Origin: Bacillus sp. FJAT-22090
GTDB taxonomy: Bacteria; Bacillota; Bacilli; Bacillales_A; Planococcaceae
Reading direction: 5' to 3'
Length of the DNA stretch: 64,000 nt
Assembly (NCBI RefSeq): GCF_007676755.1
Contig: NZ_VEBK01000009.1
Coordinates: 72,868 to 136,867 of the forward strand
Below are positions 34,746-43,505 of this stretch, in pieces. The notes below the pieces were generated by a model. It searched no databases, was not told the origin of the DNA, and worked only from the letters and a program-made list of their open reading frames with translations. Position 1 is the stretch's first letter; each line of letters begins with the position of its first letter. Made by a program: the position numbers and the translations under genes.

Positions 34746-36128
34746 TTGAGGAATAAAAAGCGTTTTTATAATATTTTTTGGCGTTGGCACTTTTATGCAG
34801 GAATATTTATTGCACCATTACTGATTACGCTAACAATTAGTGGGATAGGTTATTTATTCTACACAGACGTTGAAAATCAAATTTATGAAGATTTGTTTTT
34901 CGGTAATAGCAACAACAACGAAAGTGTTTCTATAGATGAAGCAATAGAGAAAGCGGAAAGAGAATATGACGGTTATCATGTAACAAAAGTAAGTGTTTTG
35001 GATAATGATTACAATACAAGATTTACTCTGACCAATACAGAAGGCAAGCAAAAATATGTCTTCATTGATAATCATAATCAGATTGTAGGTAGTCAGAACG
35101 TAGCATCTACTTATTCCAATATAATGAGAAGTTTACATAGTTCCTTATTTATTGGTGGAACAGTTGTAAACTATTTAGTTGAACTAGCTGCATGTTGGGC
35201 TATATTTCTACTTATTTCAGGTGTTTACATGTCATTGAAAGGTAAAATCTTTAGAAGACAGAAAGGAACCAATAATAAGAGACAGAAACATAAAAAACTT
35301 CATTCTATTACTGGTACTATAGTTGCTATTCCAATGGTTGTTTTGATCTTTACTGGTTTACCTTGGTCGGCTCTTATGGGGAACTTCATATCTTCAGTGG
35401 CACAATCTCATCCATCCATTGGTATTCCAGAATTACAACAAGTTCCTCCCACATCAGAGATCAATGAAATTCCTTGGGCTACTCGTAAAAATGAAGCTCC
35501 TACCTCAAGTGATGCTCACGCCCACCATAATGGGATGGCCGGGATGACTAATATGACTAATCACGACAATATGATGAGTGTACAACAGCTGATGGAAAAA
35601 GTTGACGAATCACAAATTTCCAAACCATATTCCATCGTTTATCCAATGAGTGCAGACGATGTATATACCGTATCAAAAGGGAGTAATACAGGTGTCACCG
35701 GTTTAGATGTTAGTCCATATGAGGAAGTGACCATCTACTTTGATCAATATAGCGGCAAGCTAATTTCACAAGTTGGCTACGAAGATTACGGTATTTTAGG
35801 AAAATGGTTCACATGGGGAATCCCTTTACATGAAGGACATCTATTTGGTTGGCCAAATAAAATAATCAATCTAGTCGTTTGTTTGGCATTTTTAACAATA
35901 ATTATATGGGGATACAAGATGTGGCTAGATAGAAAAGTAAAAGGACAATTGTCAGCTCCCCCAAAAATTCCGATGGGAAAAAGTTTTGTAGGATTCATTA
36001 TTCTATTAGTTATTCTCGGTATAATAATGCCACTTTTTGGATTGTCCCTAATAGTAATTGCTTTAATAGAATTAATTATTAATCTATTGCAAAAGAATAA
36101 AACTAGCAATATTAATAAATCGTTTTGA
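34746..36128 (+). CDS. PepSY-associated membrane protein (PiuB-like) with His/Met-rich insert
   Basis: A 460-residue membrane protein of the PepSY-TM/PiuB family, often linked to iron-siderophore reduction. The first helix begins WRWHFYAGIFIAPLLITLTI-like at about 10-37. Two extracytoplasmic PepSY-like regions lie at about 60-120 and 285-350, separated by helices, with three more helices at the C-terminus. Between helices, about residues 255-280, lies a His/Met-rich stretch (DAHAHHNGMAGMTNMTNHDN) suited to copper or another soft metal. The start is a TTG after GGGGGAA. No partner gene adjoins it. Confidence 0.82.
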   Translation: MRNKKRFYNIFWRWHFYAGIFIAPLLITLTISGIGYLFYTDVENQIYEDLFFGNSNNNESVSIDEAIEKAEREYDGYHVTKVSVLDNDYNTRFTLTNTEGKQKYVFIDNHNQIVGSQNVASTYSNIMRSLHSSLFIGGTVVNYLVELAACWAIFLLISGVYMSLKGKIFRRQKGTNNKRQKHKKLHSITGTIVAIPMVVLIFTGLPWSALMGNFISSVAQSHPSIGIPELQQVPPTSEINEIPWATRKNEAPTSSDAHAHHNGMAGMTNMTNHDNMMSVQQLMEKVDESQISKPYSIVYPMSADDVYTVSKGSNTGVTGLDVSPYEEVTIYFDQYSGKLISQVGYEDYGILGKWFTWGIPLHEGHLFGWPNKIINLVVCLAFLTIIIWGYKMWLDRKVKGQLSAPPKIPMGKSFVGFIILLVILGIIMPLFGLSLIVIALIELIINLLQKNKTSNINKSF

Positions 36129-36150
36129 TAAAAAGAATAAGCGAATAAAA

Positions 36151-36190
36151 AATGGTAGTACAAATCATTTCCATGGTTTGTGCTACCATT
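36151..36190. terminator. Bidirectional terminator
   Basis: AATGGTAGTACAAA pairs with TTTGTGCTACCATT, with one mismatch and a 12-base loop; T and A runs flank it between converging genes. Confidence 0.8.
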
Positions 36191-36206
36191 TTTTAATGAG
36201 AACTGC

Positions 36207-36911
36207 TTATCCTCTATCGGAGGAAGATGGTATCTCTCGTAGAAGTTGTACAAAAAGCCCATCCCCTTCCAACCATTCTGCGATAAGAATGTCCTCATAG
36301 CCAGAAATACCTTTCTCAGCAAGTTGAGCCGTTAACCAGGTTTCATCAAAACCCAAGTCATTAATTTCATCCCATAACACTTTACCGTCTCGAATAAGTG
36401 TGACTGGAATATAAACAGGTATGGAAGCTAAGTTCAAATCTTCTTGTGTAGTCTTTTGATATTTGGATTTTTTCATAATACTTAAGGATCCATTTGCTTC
36501 TAAATAACAATATGCAACCTCTCGTACAGAAAATGTTTCACTTTGTCTAAGTAGACTTTGTAATTGATTGAGGTTCATTCGATTTTTCTTTAATTCTTCT
36601 CGATCTATCCTTCCATTTTTTATAAGGGCGGAAGGTTTTCCTTCAAAAAAGCCACGGACCGTTAAAAACTTTTGCCCGAGAAATTCTACGACAAATAGTA
36701 AGATACTCCATAAAGCCATTGTGTAAATGATGTAAGATAATCCTATATCCTTTTGATACAAGCCATTTCCGAGTAATTCTCCTAATACAATCGCAGCAAT
36801 GAAAGTAAATGGGCTTATTTGTTTAATAATTTTCTTTCCTACAAATTTGACGATAAAAAAGAGAAGAAAAAAACCAACCGTTAGTTCAATTGTTATATTT
36901 AGAACACTCAT
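36207..36911 (-). CDS. DUF421 membrane protein (YetF/YdfR-like)
   Basis: A 234-residue protein with three N-terminal membrane helices, including FVGKKIIKQISPFTFIAAIV and LGELLGNGLYQKD typical of DUF421. A cytoplasmic alpha/beta domain follows (GKPSALIKNGRIDREELKKN and LNQLQSLLRQSETFSVREVA). Bacillus homologues YetF/YdfS are linked to spores and germinant receptors, but the role here is not known. I start at MSVLNITIEL, with GGGGAGG 6 bases before the ATG. Confidence 0.88.
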   Translation of the reverse strand: MSVLNITIELTVGFFLLFFIVKFVGKKIIKQISPFTFIAAIVLGELLGNGLYQKDIGLSYIIYTMALWSILLFVVEFLGQKFLTVRGFFEGKPSALIKNGRIDREELKKNRMNLNQLQSLLRQSETFSVREVAYCYLEANGSLSIMKKSKYQKTTQEDLNLASIPVYIPVTLIRDGKVLWDEINDLGFDETWLTAQLAEKGISGYEDILIAEWLEGDGLFVQLLREIPSSSDRG

Positions 36912-37064
36912 TCTGCTCCTCCCCATTCCCCTGTACTTCCATTAGTTATCACCAAATGTCCCATGATATAGTACATAATTTTAGAACGGAAATGATAAGC
37001 TATCTTATCTTCCTTTGAATAATAATGGGTCATACAACCAATTTAGAAATTGATTTTATTTAAG

Positions 37065-37091
37065 TGTCACAACTTGCGTACCTACCCCGTC
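37065..37091 (+). promoter_or_regulatory. Candidate ECF41 promoter
   Basis: TGTCACA (37065-37071) and CGTC (37088-37091) are 16 bases apart. This equals the published promoter motif of ECF41 sigma factors (TGTCACA at -35, CGTC at -10), as I recall it. It lies 33 bases before the oxidoreductase gene, whose downstream partner encodes an ECF41-type sigma factor, so the operon is probably autoregulated. Confidence 0.8.
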
Positions 37092-37123
37092 TTAAATTAT
37101 GAAACAACATAGGGGGGATTTTT

Positions 37124-38404
37124 TTGGAAAACAAGTGGGATGTTGCAATAATCGGTGGTGGGTTGGCGGGTTATGTGGCAGCTAATTATTTGGCTAGAAC
37201 AGGGATGTCTATATTAATCATAGAAAAGGATAAAAAAACTGGTGGTAGAGCCAGAACGATTCAGATAAACCATGAATTTTTTAATCTAGGTCCACATGCT
37301 CTATATACTAAAGGAAATGTTATACCTATTCTTCAAGATTTGGGCATAGAACTAAATGGAAGATCACCTAAACTCAATGGATTATTAATGGATGGGAAAG
37401 TTAAATATAATGCTCCTTTTAATCCTTTAGGAGTATTTACAACAGGGTTTTTGAACTGGCAAGAACGTATAGAATGGTTAAAAGTATTATTGAAAATTAA
37501 AAACGTGAAAGTCGAAAGGCTCTCTGAACGAACATTTCAACAATGGGTTCACCAGACTGCCACTTCAAATAATGTTCAAGCTTTACTCTTAATACTAGGT
37601 AGGCTAGCAACCTATTGTCATGCCCCAGAAAAAGTAAGTGCTAGCGTCATCATTACCCATTTAAAGATGGCTCTAGGAGGAGTATTTTATATTGATAGAG
37701 GCTGGCAAACAATTATTGACCAACTCCACAACAAAGCGGTCATTTCAGGAGTTCAAATAAAATCAGGTACTACTGTAAAAGAAGTTAAACTAGTAAAAAA
37801 TAATTATACGGACTTATTACTATCCAATGATGAGAAACTAACATGTAAGTATGTACTTAGCACCACGGGACCTCAGGAGCTCGCGAAAATGTTAGGGGGA
37901 AATATTACACAAACGCAGATGGATTCCTTTGCCCAAATAGTACCTGTAAAGGGGGCCACTTTAGATATCGCTCTAACACAGCTACCTAAACCAAATCAAC
38001 TATTTGCAATGGAAATAACAGAGCCCTTTTACTATTCCGTCCATTCAAATTCTGCTATTCTTTCCGAAAACGAAAATACCATTGTACTACACGTATTTAA
38101 ATACCTACACCCGGATGATAACATAGATGGAAAAGAACTTAAAAAAGAGCTTGAACAGTTTTTAGAAAAGATACAACCAGGTTGGCAAGATTACAAAATA
38201 TCAAGTCGTTTTATGCCTTCTATTACGGTCAACCAACGCCTACCTCAAATTGGGGATAAACAAAAGTTACAGCGTTCTATGTTGAATGAAGCAGGATTAT
38301 ACTTAGCAGGGGATTGGGTCTCATTCCATTCCATACTGTCAGAAGGAGCAGTAAGTAGCGCGAAACAAGCTGCTGAGGAAATAATAAAAAAAGAACAGAG
38401 GTGA
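37124..38404 (+). CDS. FAD-dependent oxidoreductase (phytoene-desaturase/amine-oxidase type) in the ECF41 operon
   Basis: A 426-residue flavoprotein. The FAD site IIGGGLAGYVAANYLARTG is at about 9-27 and is followed by EKDKKTGGRARTIQI. The C-terminal FAD contact is LYLAGDWVSFHSILSEGAVS. The family covers carotenoid desaturases, protoporphyrinogen oxidase-like enzymes and monoamine oxidases; the substrate is unknown. It starts at a TTG after AGGGGGG. The sigma factor gene starts 5 bases after its stop. Oxidoreductases are a common neighbour of ECF41 factors, so it is probably the main target gene. Confidence 0.85.
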   Translation: MENKWDVAIIGGGLAGYVAANYLARTGMSILIIEKDKKTGGRARTIQINHEFFNLGPHALYTKGNVIPILQDLGIELNGRSPKLNGLLMDGKVKYNAPFNPLGVFTTGFLNWQERIEWLKVLLKIKNVKVERLSERTFQQWVHQTATSNNVQALLLILGRLATYCHAPEKVSASVIITHLKMALGGVFYIDRGWQTIIDQLHNKAVISGVQIKSGTTVKEVKLVKNNYTDLLLSNDEKLTCKYVLSTTGPQELAKMLGGNITQTQMDSFAQIVPVKGATLDIALTQLPKPNQLFAMEITEPFYYSVHSNSAILSENENTIVLHVFKYLHPDDNIDGKELKKELEQFLEKIQPGWQDYKISSRFMPSITVNQRLPQIGDKQKLQRSMLNEAGLYLAGDWVSFHSILSEGAVSSAKQAAEEIIKKEQR

Positions 38405-38408
38405 AGTT

Positions 38409-39302
38409 ATGCAAATTAGCCATGAAGTTTACCTACAGTATAAACCGTTATTGTTTTCCATAGGATATCGTATGCTGGGATCTGTAGTAGAATCCGAAGA
38501 TCTTGTACATGAAACTTTTTTAAAGTTGTATCAAGTCGATGAGATAAAAATTGAAAATATGAAAGCGTATCTTTGCAAGATGATGACAAATCGCTGTATA
38601 GATAGCTTAAGATCTTCCCGACACAGGCGAGAAGAATATGTTGGCCAATGGAATCCTGAACCTTTATTGCTCACGGATATACATGGCCTCAATCCCTCTG
38701 AGGCAATTCTTCAAAAAGAAGGATTGAGTATCGCTTACTTGCGGATGATGGAACATTTGACTCCAGATGAAAGAGCAGTTCTTATATTAAGAGAAGTTTT
38801 TGACTTTTCTTATTCGGAAATCACAAATTTCTTAGATAAGAAAGAAGAAAACTGCCGGAAGATATTCAGCCGAGCAAAGCAAAAAGTCAATCGTATAGAG
38901 AGTGAAAGTCTAAGCTATGAAAATAACAAGTCTATTATTGACCGATTCATACAAGCTTTCGAACAACAACAAATGAATACACTGCTGGAGCTTATATCCG
39001 ATAATATCATCCTGTATTCAGACGGAGGAGGAAAAGTTAGAGCAGCCATACGCCCTATCAACTCTTTGCCAAATGTACTAGCATTTTTATATGGGATAGC
39101 AAAGAAAACAACCACAGATTATTATTTTGATATTAAGAATGTTAATGGGCAACCTGCAATATTAAATTTCTTGAATAATAATCTACACAGTGTTATTAGC
39201 TTTTACATTAGAGATGATAAAATTGAAGAACTTTACATTACGTTGAATCCGGATAAGTTGAATCTTCAAACAGTTTATGTTTTACCCTTTCATATAGATT
39301 GA
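38409..39302 (+). CDS. ECF41-type RNA polymerase sigma factor with SnoaL-like C-terminal domain (SigJ-like)
   Basis: A 297-residue ECF sigma factor. Region 2 is at about 8-75 (YRMLGSVVESEDLVHETFLK, KAYLCKMMTNRCIDSLRS), region 4 at about 112-162 (LTPDERAVLILREVFDFSYS). The C-terminal domain at about 170-297 belongs to the SnoaL/NTF2 fold. Three ECF41 marks are seen: WNPEPLL at 81-87 in the linker, DGGGK at 205-209 and NPDKL at 280-284. In this group the C-terminal domain replaces an anti-sigma factor. GAGGTGA precedes the ATG. No anti-sigma gene is nearby. Confidence 0.92.
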   Translation: MQISHEVYLQYKPLLFSIGYRMLGSVVESEDLVHETFLKLYQVDEIKIENMKAYLCKMMTNRCIDSLRSSRHRREEYVGQWNPEPLLLTDIHGLNPSEAILQKEGLSIAYLRMMEHLTPDERAVLILREVFDFSYSEITNFLDKKEENCRKIFSRAKQKVNRIESESLSYENNKSIIDRFIQAFEQQQMNTLLELISDNIILYSDGGGKVRAAIRPINSLPNVLAFLYGIAKKTTTDYYFDIKNVNGQPAILNFLNNNLHSVISFYIRDDKIEELYITLNPDKLNLQTVYVLPFHID

Positions 39303-39323
39303 TGGACCTTTATTGTTTCCTCA

Positions 39324-39378
39324 GAAGAGACTCCCGTCCACTGAAGTATAATTCATGCGGGTAGTCTCTTTTTGAATG
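39324..39378 (+). terminator. Terminator of the ECF41 operon
   Basis: AGAGACTCCCG pairs with CGGGTAGTCTCT, with one bulge and a long loop, followed by TTTTTG, 20-odd bases after the stop. Confidence 0.65.
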
Positions 39379-39427
39379 TCTAGCGTATATTTTTGGCTAT
39401 CGCTGGGAGATTTATATATTCACACTC

Positions 39428-41911
39428 TTATTTATCACGATTTATAACATAATCCAAAAAATGCTTTAAAAATGCCGTATTACGTGGCACCTCTTCCAGA
39501 GTTTCCAATGCAATACAGTAATTTTCCCACATCTCTTTTTTGGCATCTTCTACACCTAATATAGATACAAAATTGGAAGTATTATTTTCCACATCCTGGC
39601 CAATTGGTTTTCCTAGTAAGCTTGCATCTCCTTCAACATCTAGCAGATCATCTTTAATTTGAAATGCAATGCCAGCATGACGAGCAAACTTTTTTAAATA
39701 GTCCATTTCTTCCTCTTTAGCCTGGGCAAGAATGGCGGGCATTATGAGAGAAGCTTCGAATCCTATTCCGGTTTTATAAAAACACATCGTGTTCAGCTGT
39801 TCTATTGTTAATTGTTTCCCTTTAGTATCCAAATCCATCATTTGACCTCTGCACATACTTGCGGTTGTTTGTGCAGAGTACTTAACCAGTTGTAGTACAG
39901 CCTTGGAATCGAATTTATCAAGTGACGCTTGTTCCTCTGTAGCCTTTTGTGTTAGAAATAGACCGGTTAATTCTGCAACAGCAATGCTATATACCTCATG
40001 AAGGGTCGGACGTCCTCTACGTGTAGTCGCATTATCCTGAGATGGCAGATCATCAAATATTAATGATGCTGTGTGCATATATTCCAATGATTTTAAAAGT
40101 GGCTCAATAGCCATACTATTTAATCCATATATGTTTATCCCCACGAACCAAGCAACTATTGGTCTTAAACGCTTTCCGTCACCTTCTAAACTATAATTAG
40201 CAGCATCGATTATTTGCTCTTCTGTTAAAAGCATATTCTCCATTTTAGGTATATTCAGGTTGTTGTTGATCTGTTTGCGTAAGTCTTTAACCGTATTTAT
40301 AAATTCCTCTTTTTCTGACCGCTCATTTCTCAAAATAGTAATCATATGATCGCGAAGTAGCTTGTCGAAAAAGTCTACGTCATCTGCTTTACGAACCATG
40401 CCTTGGATAAGTTTATTAAATGTAGGATTACCACTAGCAAATATACTCATAACTTCATTGTATTTTGTCGTACCCACTCGTTCTTTATAGCGTTTCAATC
40501 CATTTATTGCCCGATCTAATATAACCTCACAAGTCGACTTATCAGAGTTATATACGTTATGAATTAAATTGAATATAACTGTCCAATATAATTCGAAGGG
40601 ATTAATAAGATCCGAACGTGTCTTGTGATACTTCAAATAATAGGTATAAGGAGTTACTGCACCTTCTTCCCTATCGTCAAACATATCTGCAAAATCATCC
40701 GCAAGCTGATTGTAAATACCGTAAAAAAAAGTTCGGTTATCCAAATCGGTATCTTCAGAGGCTCCAATTACTGAACGGACAATTAAACGAGAAGCAGAGG
40801 ATTTTAAAATAATTGGTATGTAGAGCTCTTCGTTCGTGTAGTTAGGATTAGAGAGTTCCTTCACTCGATCCACTTCCTGGGAATTAAAAAACACATAGGA
40901 TTGCTCGTAAAAACCTATTTTTGTCTCTTCACGCTGATGAGCGCTTATATACTCAAAAGCATATTTAAGTTCGGAATGAATATATCTGATCAAATCCTCG
41001 TTATTTCCAACCCACTCACCTATTTCTGGCACAGCACCAGTTATAAGTGTTGTCCGTATCAAATCTGAATATTGTTTTTCCTCTTGAGCAGATAGTATTT
41101 TTGCATCGAGAAGATCATCAATAAATGGATAAGTCAGACCATATGAATAACCAAGCCTGATTGCTTTGTCTAGTCTCTTACTACGTTCATATGGAGGTGT
41201 TTCATCGTCCATCTCTTCTAGTTCTTGCATAATAACACCAGCAATTATTTTAATAAGTTTTCTTTGGGCTTGATCAGCATCCATACCTTTTGGAATATGG
41301 GAAGAGACATTTTTTAGTTTATTGACCAACCAAATTAGACTCGATTCCACCCCTTGTTTCTGTGCAAATCTGTATAATCTAGCCATGTTAAAAGACTCGC
41401 TATTATCCCCGTTTGTTAAGTGATTTTTCAAATCTTCTACTACGTGCCGAATTCTTTTCTGTGTAACAGAGGAATCTAGAACCTTGCTCAAATCCCTCAA
41501 AAAAATATACGAAATACTTCGATGCAGATAATTATCTAGTTTACCAGTGTAATTTAACCATTGAATATATTGTTGATACCCTTTAGTATTGGGTTTTCCT
41601 CTTCTCCTCGAAAATAGAGACAATAAAGGATGATGGTGAATGTGGTTATGTTTCCACACTTGTATATCTGTAGTTAGAGCTGCGACATACGTTTTTTGAA
41701 TGACTTGTTCATTAAGTAATATAAAATAATGGGATGCTTTTAACTCTGCTTGTCGATAACATTCATTGGCATTTATCACTGTCTTCTCGTTCATACCATA
41801 ATTCACCTTCAATTCCTGTTCTATTTCGAAAAAATCCAACACCATATTTCTATCTACAATATAATATTTTCTATTATAACATCTGATTTTTCTCTTCAGT
41901 TTCTTTCCCAC
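39428..41911 (-). CDS. Two-domain isoprenoid synthase (C-terminal polyprenyl synthetase, N-terminal class I terpene-synthase-like domain)
   Basis: An 827-residue protein, over twice the usual length. The C-terminal 300 residues are a complete trans-prenyltransferase: GDGKRLRP at about 577-584, first Asp-rich region DDLPSQDNATTRRGRPTLH from 620, and second region QIKDDLLDVEGD at about 751-762. The N-terminal 520 residues are helical and contain YPFIDDLLDAK at about 262-272 and NQLADDFADMFDD at about 401-413. These are spaced about 139 residues apart, almost the same as the C-terminal pair. I infer a second class I synthase fold. I chose the GTG start 7 bases after AGGAG. Confidence 0.85.
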   Translation of the reverse strand: MGKKLKRKIRCYNRKYYIVDRNMVLDFFEIEQELKVNYGMNEKTVINANECYRQAELKASHYFILLNEQVIQKTYVAALTTDIQVWKHNHIHHHPLLSLFSRRRGKPNTKGYQQYIQWLNYTGKLDNYLHRSISYIFLRDLSKVLDSSVTQKRIRHVVEDLKNHLTNGDNSESFNMARLYRFAQKQGVESSLIWLVNKLKNVSSHIPKGMDADQAQRKLIKIIAGVIMQELEEMDDETPPYERSKRLDKAIRLGYSYGLTYPFIDDLLDAKILSAQEEKQYSDLIRTTLITGAVPEIGEWVGNNEDLIRYIHSELKYAFEYISAHQREETKIGFYEQSYVFFNSQEVDRVKELSNPNYTNEELYIPIILKSSASRLIVRSVIGASEDTDLDNRTFFYGIYNQLADDFADMFDDREEGAVTPYTYYLKYHKTRSDLINPFELYWTVIFNLIHNVYNSDKSTCEVILDRAINGLKRYKERVGTTKYNEVMSIFASGNPTFNKLIQGMVRKADDVDFFDKLLRDHMITILRNERSEKEEFINTVKDLRKQINNNLNIPKMENMLLTEEQIIDAANYSLEGDGKRLRPIVAWFVGINIYGLNSMAIEPLLKSLEYMHTASLIFDDLPSQDNATTRRGRPTLHEVYSIAVAELTGLFLTQKATEEQASLDKFDSKAVLQLVKYSAQTTASMCRGQMMDLDTKGKQLTIEQLNTMCFYKTGIGFEASLIMPAILAQAKEEEMDYLKKFARHAGIAFQIKDDLLDVEGDASLLGKPIGQDVENNTSNFVSILGVEDAKKEMWENYCIALETLEEVPRNTAFLKHFLDYVINRDK

Positions 41912-42097
41912 TGCTCGACTCCTAATTAACAATCTATTCTAATGTAAATTCCTAAATTCCTATTTTTTTACCGAAAGCAATTTAAATAGGGCTTTCTTGT
42001 GATGGTTTAGTTTTAATGGATCGGTGATATACTAAGACGAAGTAAATGATAGTTAATAAGAGATGATTAATGTTAATTATTGGAGGGTGTGTTATCT

Positions 42098-42754
42098 GTG
42101 AAGCTATTTCAGGTAAGAAAAGGACAATTTGTCTATTATAAAAATGAATTACACCGAGTTTATTCGGTAAAGCCTATGTATAAACAGTCTGTTCATCTAA
42201 TGAGACTGAGGGATCTAACACAACACTTATGTAGCGCAGCAGAAGTAGAAAAATATAATCCAAAAGCACTTGATAGCTTTATTTTCAATAGAAAAATATA
42301 CACCCTTAGTAAAGACAGAAAAGCTAAGGAAGGGGATTTTATCTTAATTACTAATCCAAATCCCGATTATCTCGATCATTATTCACTAAATGAGATTGAA
42401 GAAGTGGCCGTGGTGGAAGATGAAGGTGTTACGACAAACAATTCTAATGGGATTGGGCATAAGGAATATTTATTGATGCTCGTTGGTCGCACCGACAACA
42501 GTAATCCAATTGAATATCAAGACAACCAAAATATAGATGAGAGCAATTTATATGAACAAACAGTTATTAATGATGAACTATTCCCAACAATAGGCGATAT
42601 ATATAGAAAAAATGACCAAGATACTTCAATTGAAGCGATGGTAATCGGCATAAAAGACAAGATGATATTTCTAGGTGGAGGATTCGAATTACCGCATGAG
42701 GAATTGATGAACAGTGAAAAGTGGGAGTTTCTATATAATCTTTTCGATAAATGA
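42098..42754 (+). CDS. Conserved protein of unknown function
   Basis: A 218-residue protein that I do not recognise. There is no signal peptide or membrane helix. It opens with a small beta-rich domain (KLFQVRKGQFVYYKNELHRV) that resembles a barrel of the SH3 type in pattern only. A central acidic linker (about 105-150) leads to a second beta-rich part (TIGDIYRKNDQDTSIEAMVI, MIFLGGGFELPHEEL). The GTG start is 10 bases after GGAGGG. It is divergent from the giant isoprenoid synthase gene with 186 bases between them, and precedes tlp. Confidence 0.65.
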   Translation: MKLFQVRKGQFVYYKNELHRVYSVKPMYKQSVHLMRLRDLTQHLCSAAEVEKYNPKALDSFIFNRKIYTLSKDRKAKEGDFILITNPNPDYLDHYSLNEIEEVAVVEDEGVTTNNSNGIGHKEYLLMLVGRTDNSNPIEYQDNQNIDESNLYEQTVINDELFPTIGDIYRKNDQDTSIEAMVIGIKDKMIFLGGGFELPHEELMNSEKWEFLYNLFDK

Positions 42755-42832
42755 GCTTCCTTAAACTGGTGATATAATTTTATTTAACAAGGGAATACTA
42801 CATATTGAACATTCCAGAAAGGAGGAAAGAAT

Positions 42833-43051
42833 ATGGAAAGAAATAGCCCTGGTTCTAATGATCCTGCTAACAGAAAAGAAAGACTAAAGAAAACAATTGA
42901 AAATAAGAAAGCAGCAGAAGCAGCAATGGAGTTCGCTGATGGGAAAGAACTCGCTGCGATCAAGGAGAAAAATGCTCGACGAGAAGAAAATATAGAGGAT
43001 ATGAAAAATGATTTAGAGGCGCAGTCCGAGTCTATAAAAGGATATGTATGA
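42833..43051 (+). CDS. tlp: Small acid-soluble spore protein Tlp
   Basis: A 72-residue, highly charged helical protein matching Tlp of B. subtilis, particularly KKTIENKKAAEAAMEFADGK and IKEKNARREENIEDMKNDL. Tlp accumulates in the forespore core. AAAGGAGG lies 9 bases before the ATG. Expression under the forespore factor SigG is expected from the family but I cannot confirm the promoter. A small hairpin follows the stop. Confidence 0.88.
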   Translation: MERNSPGSNDPANRKERLKKTIENKKAAEAAMEFADGKELAAIKEKNARREENIEDMKNDLEAQSESIKGYV

Positions 43052-43065
43052 GAAAAATCTTAGTA

Positions 43066-43090
43066 AAGGGTACCTCTTGAGGTATCCTTT
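43066..43090 (+). terminator. Hairpin terminator after tlp
   Basis: AAAGGGTACCTC pairs with GAGGTATCCTTT with one mismatch and a 2-base loop, 14 bases after the stop. Confidence 0.65.
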
Positions 43091-43137
43091 ATATATTTGC
43101 GGCCGAACAGTACGGTACTACAAAAAGAGAAGTGTTC

Positions 43138-43166
43138 TTGCAATTGCATTTGAATACGAGTATTAT
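43138..43166 (+). promoter_or_regulatory. SigA-type promoter of the dapA leader
   Basis: TTGCAA (43138-43143) and TATTAT (43161-43166) with a 17-base spacer. The start would fall about 35 bases before the lysine aptamer. Confidence 0.65.
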
Positions 43167-43207
43167 TATGTGTAATTAAATATTCTCTTATTTCAAAAAT
43201 TTTTGAA

Positions 43208-43383
43208 GTAAGGATAGAGGCGCAAAGACCATTAGTACACATTTTGAGGATAATGAGATCCTATGACAATTGTGGAAAGGGGAATTTGCCGAAGCGGATA
43301 GAATCTCATTTTTCTTGAAGCTGGTTCTGTTGTTGAACAAACACAGAATTGTCATATGGGAAACTATATGGAGGGCTATCTTA
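43208..43383 (+). ncRNA. Lysine riboswitch (L box)
   Basis: The conserved L-box blocks appear in order: AAGGATAGAGGCGCAAAGACC, shortened here as GATAGAGGCGCAA, then ATTAGTA, AAAGGGGAATTTGCCGAAGC, CTTGAAGCTGG, and the closing GGAGGGCTATCTT that pairs with the first block. About 30 bases later a strong terminator precedes dapA. Family knowledge: lysine binding stabilises the aptamer and favours the terminator, lowering dapA expression. Confidence 0.95.
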
Positions 43384-43390
43384 CGCACAG

Positions 43391-43441
43391 AAATAGTAAA
43401 TTATTTCTACTGCAACAACGAGCCCTCGTTGTTGCTTTTTT
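43391..43441 (+). terminator. Lysine-riboswitch expression platform and terminator
   Basis: GCAACAACGA (43412-43421) pairs perfectly with TCGTTGTTGC (43426-43435), followed by six T residues. Just before it AGAAATA/TATTTCT forms a second small hairpin. It lies between the aptamer and dapA, the position of a regulated terminator. Confidence 0.88.
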
Positions 43442-43505
43442 GCGTCTAATTACTACTGCCCTTCTCTCTCAATTTTTAATCATAAAAAAAGGATGTGGAG
43501 AAGAA

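Noticed and set aside
43356-43505. N-terminal extension of dapA
   Set aside because: This part is the riboswitch and its terminator. The conserved protein begins at 43506 with its own ribosome site.
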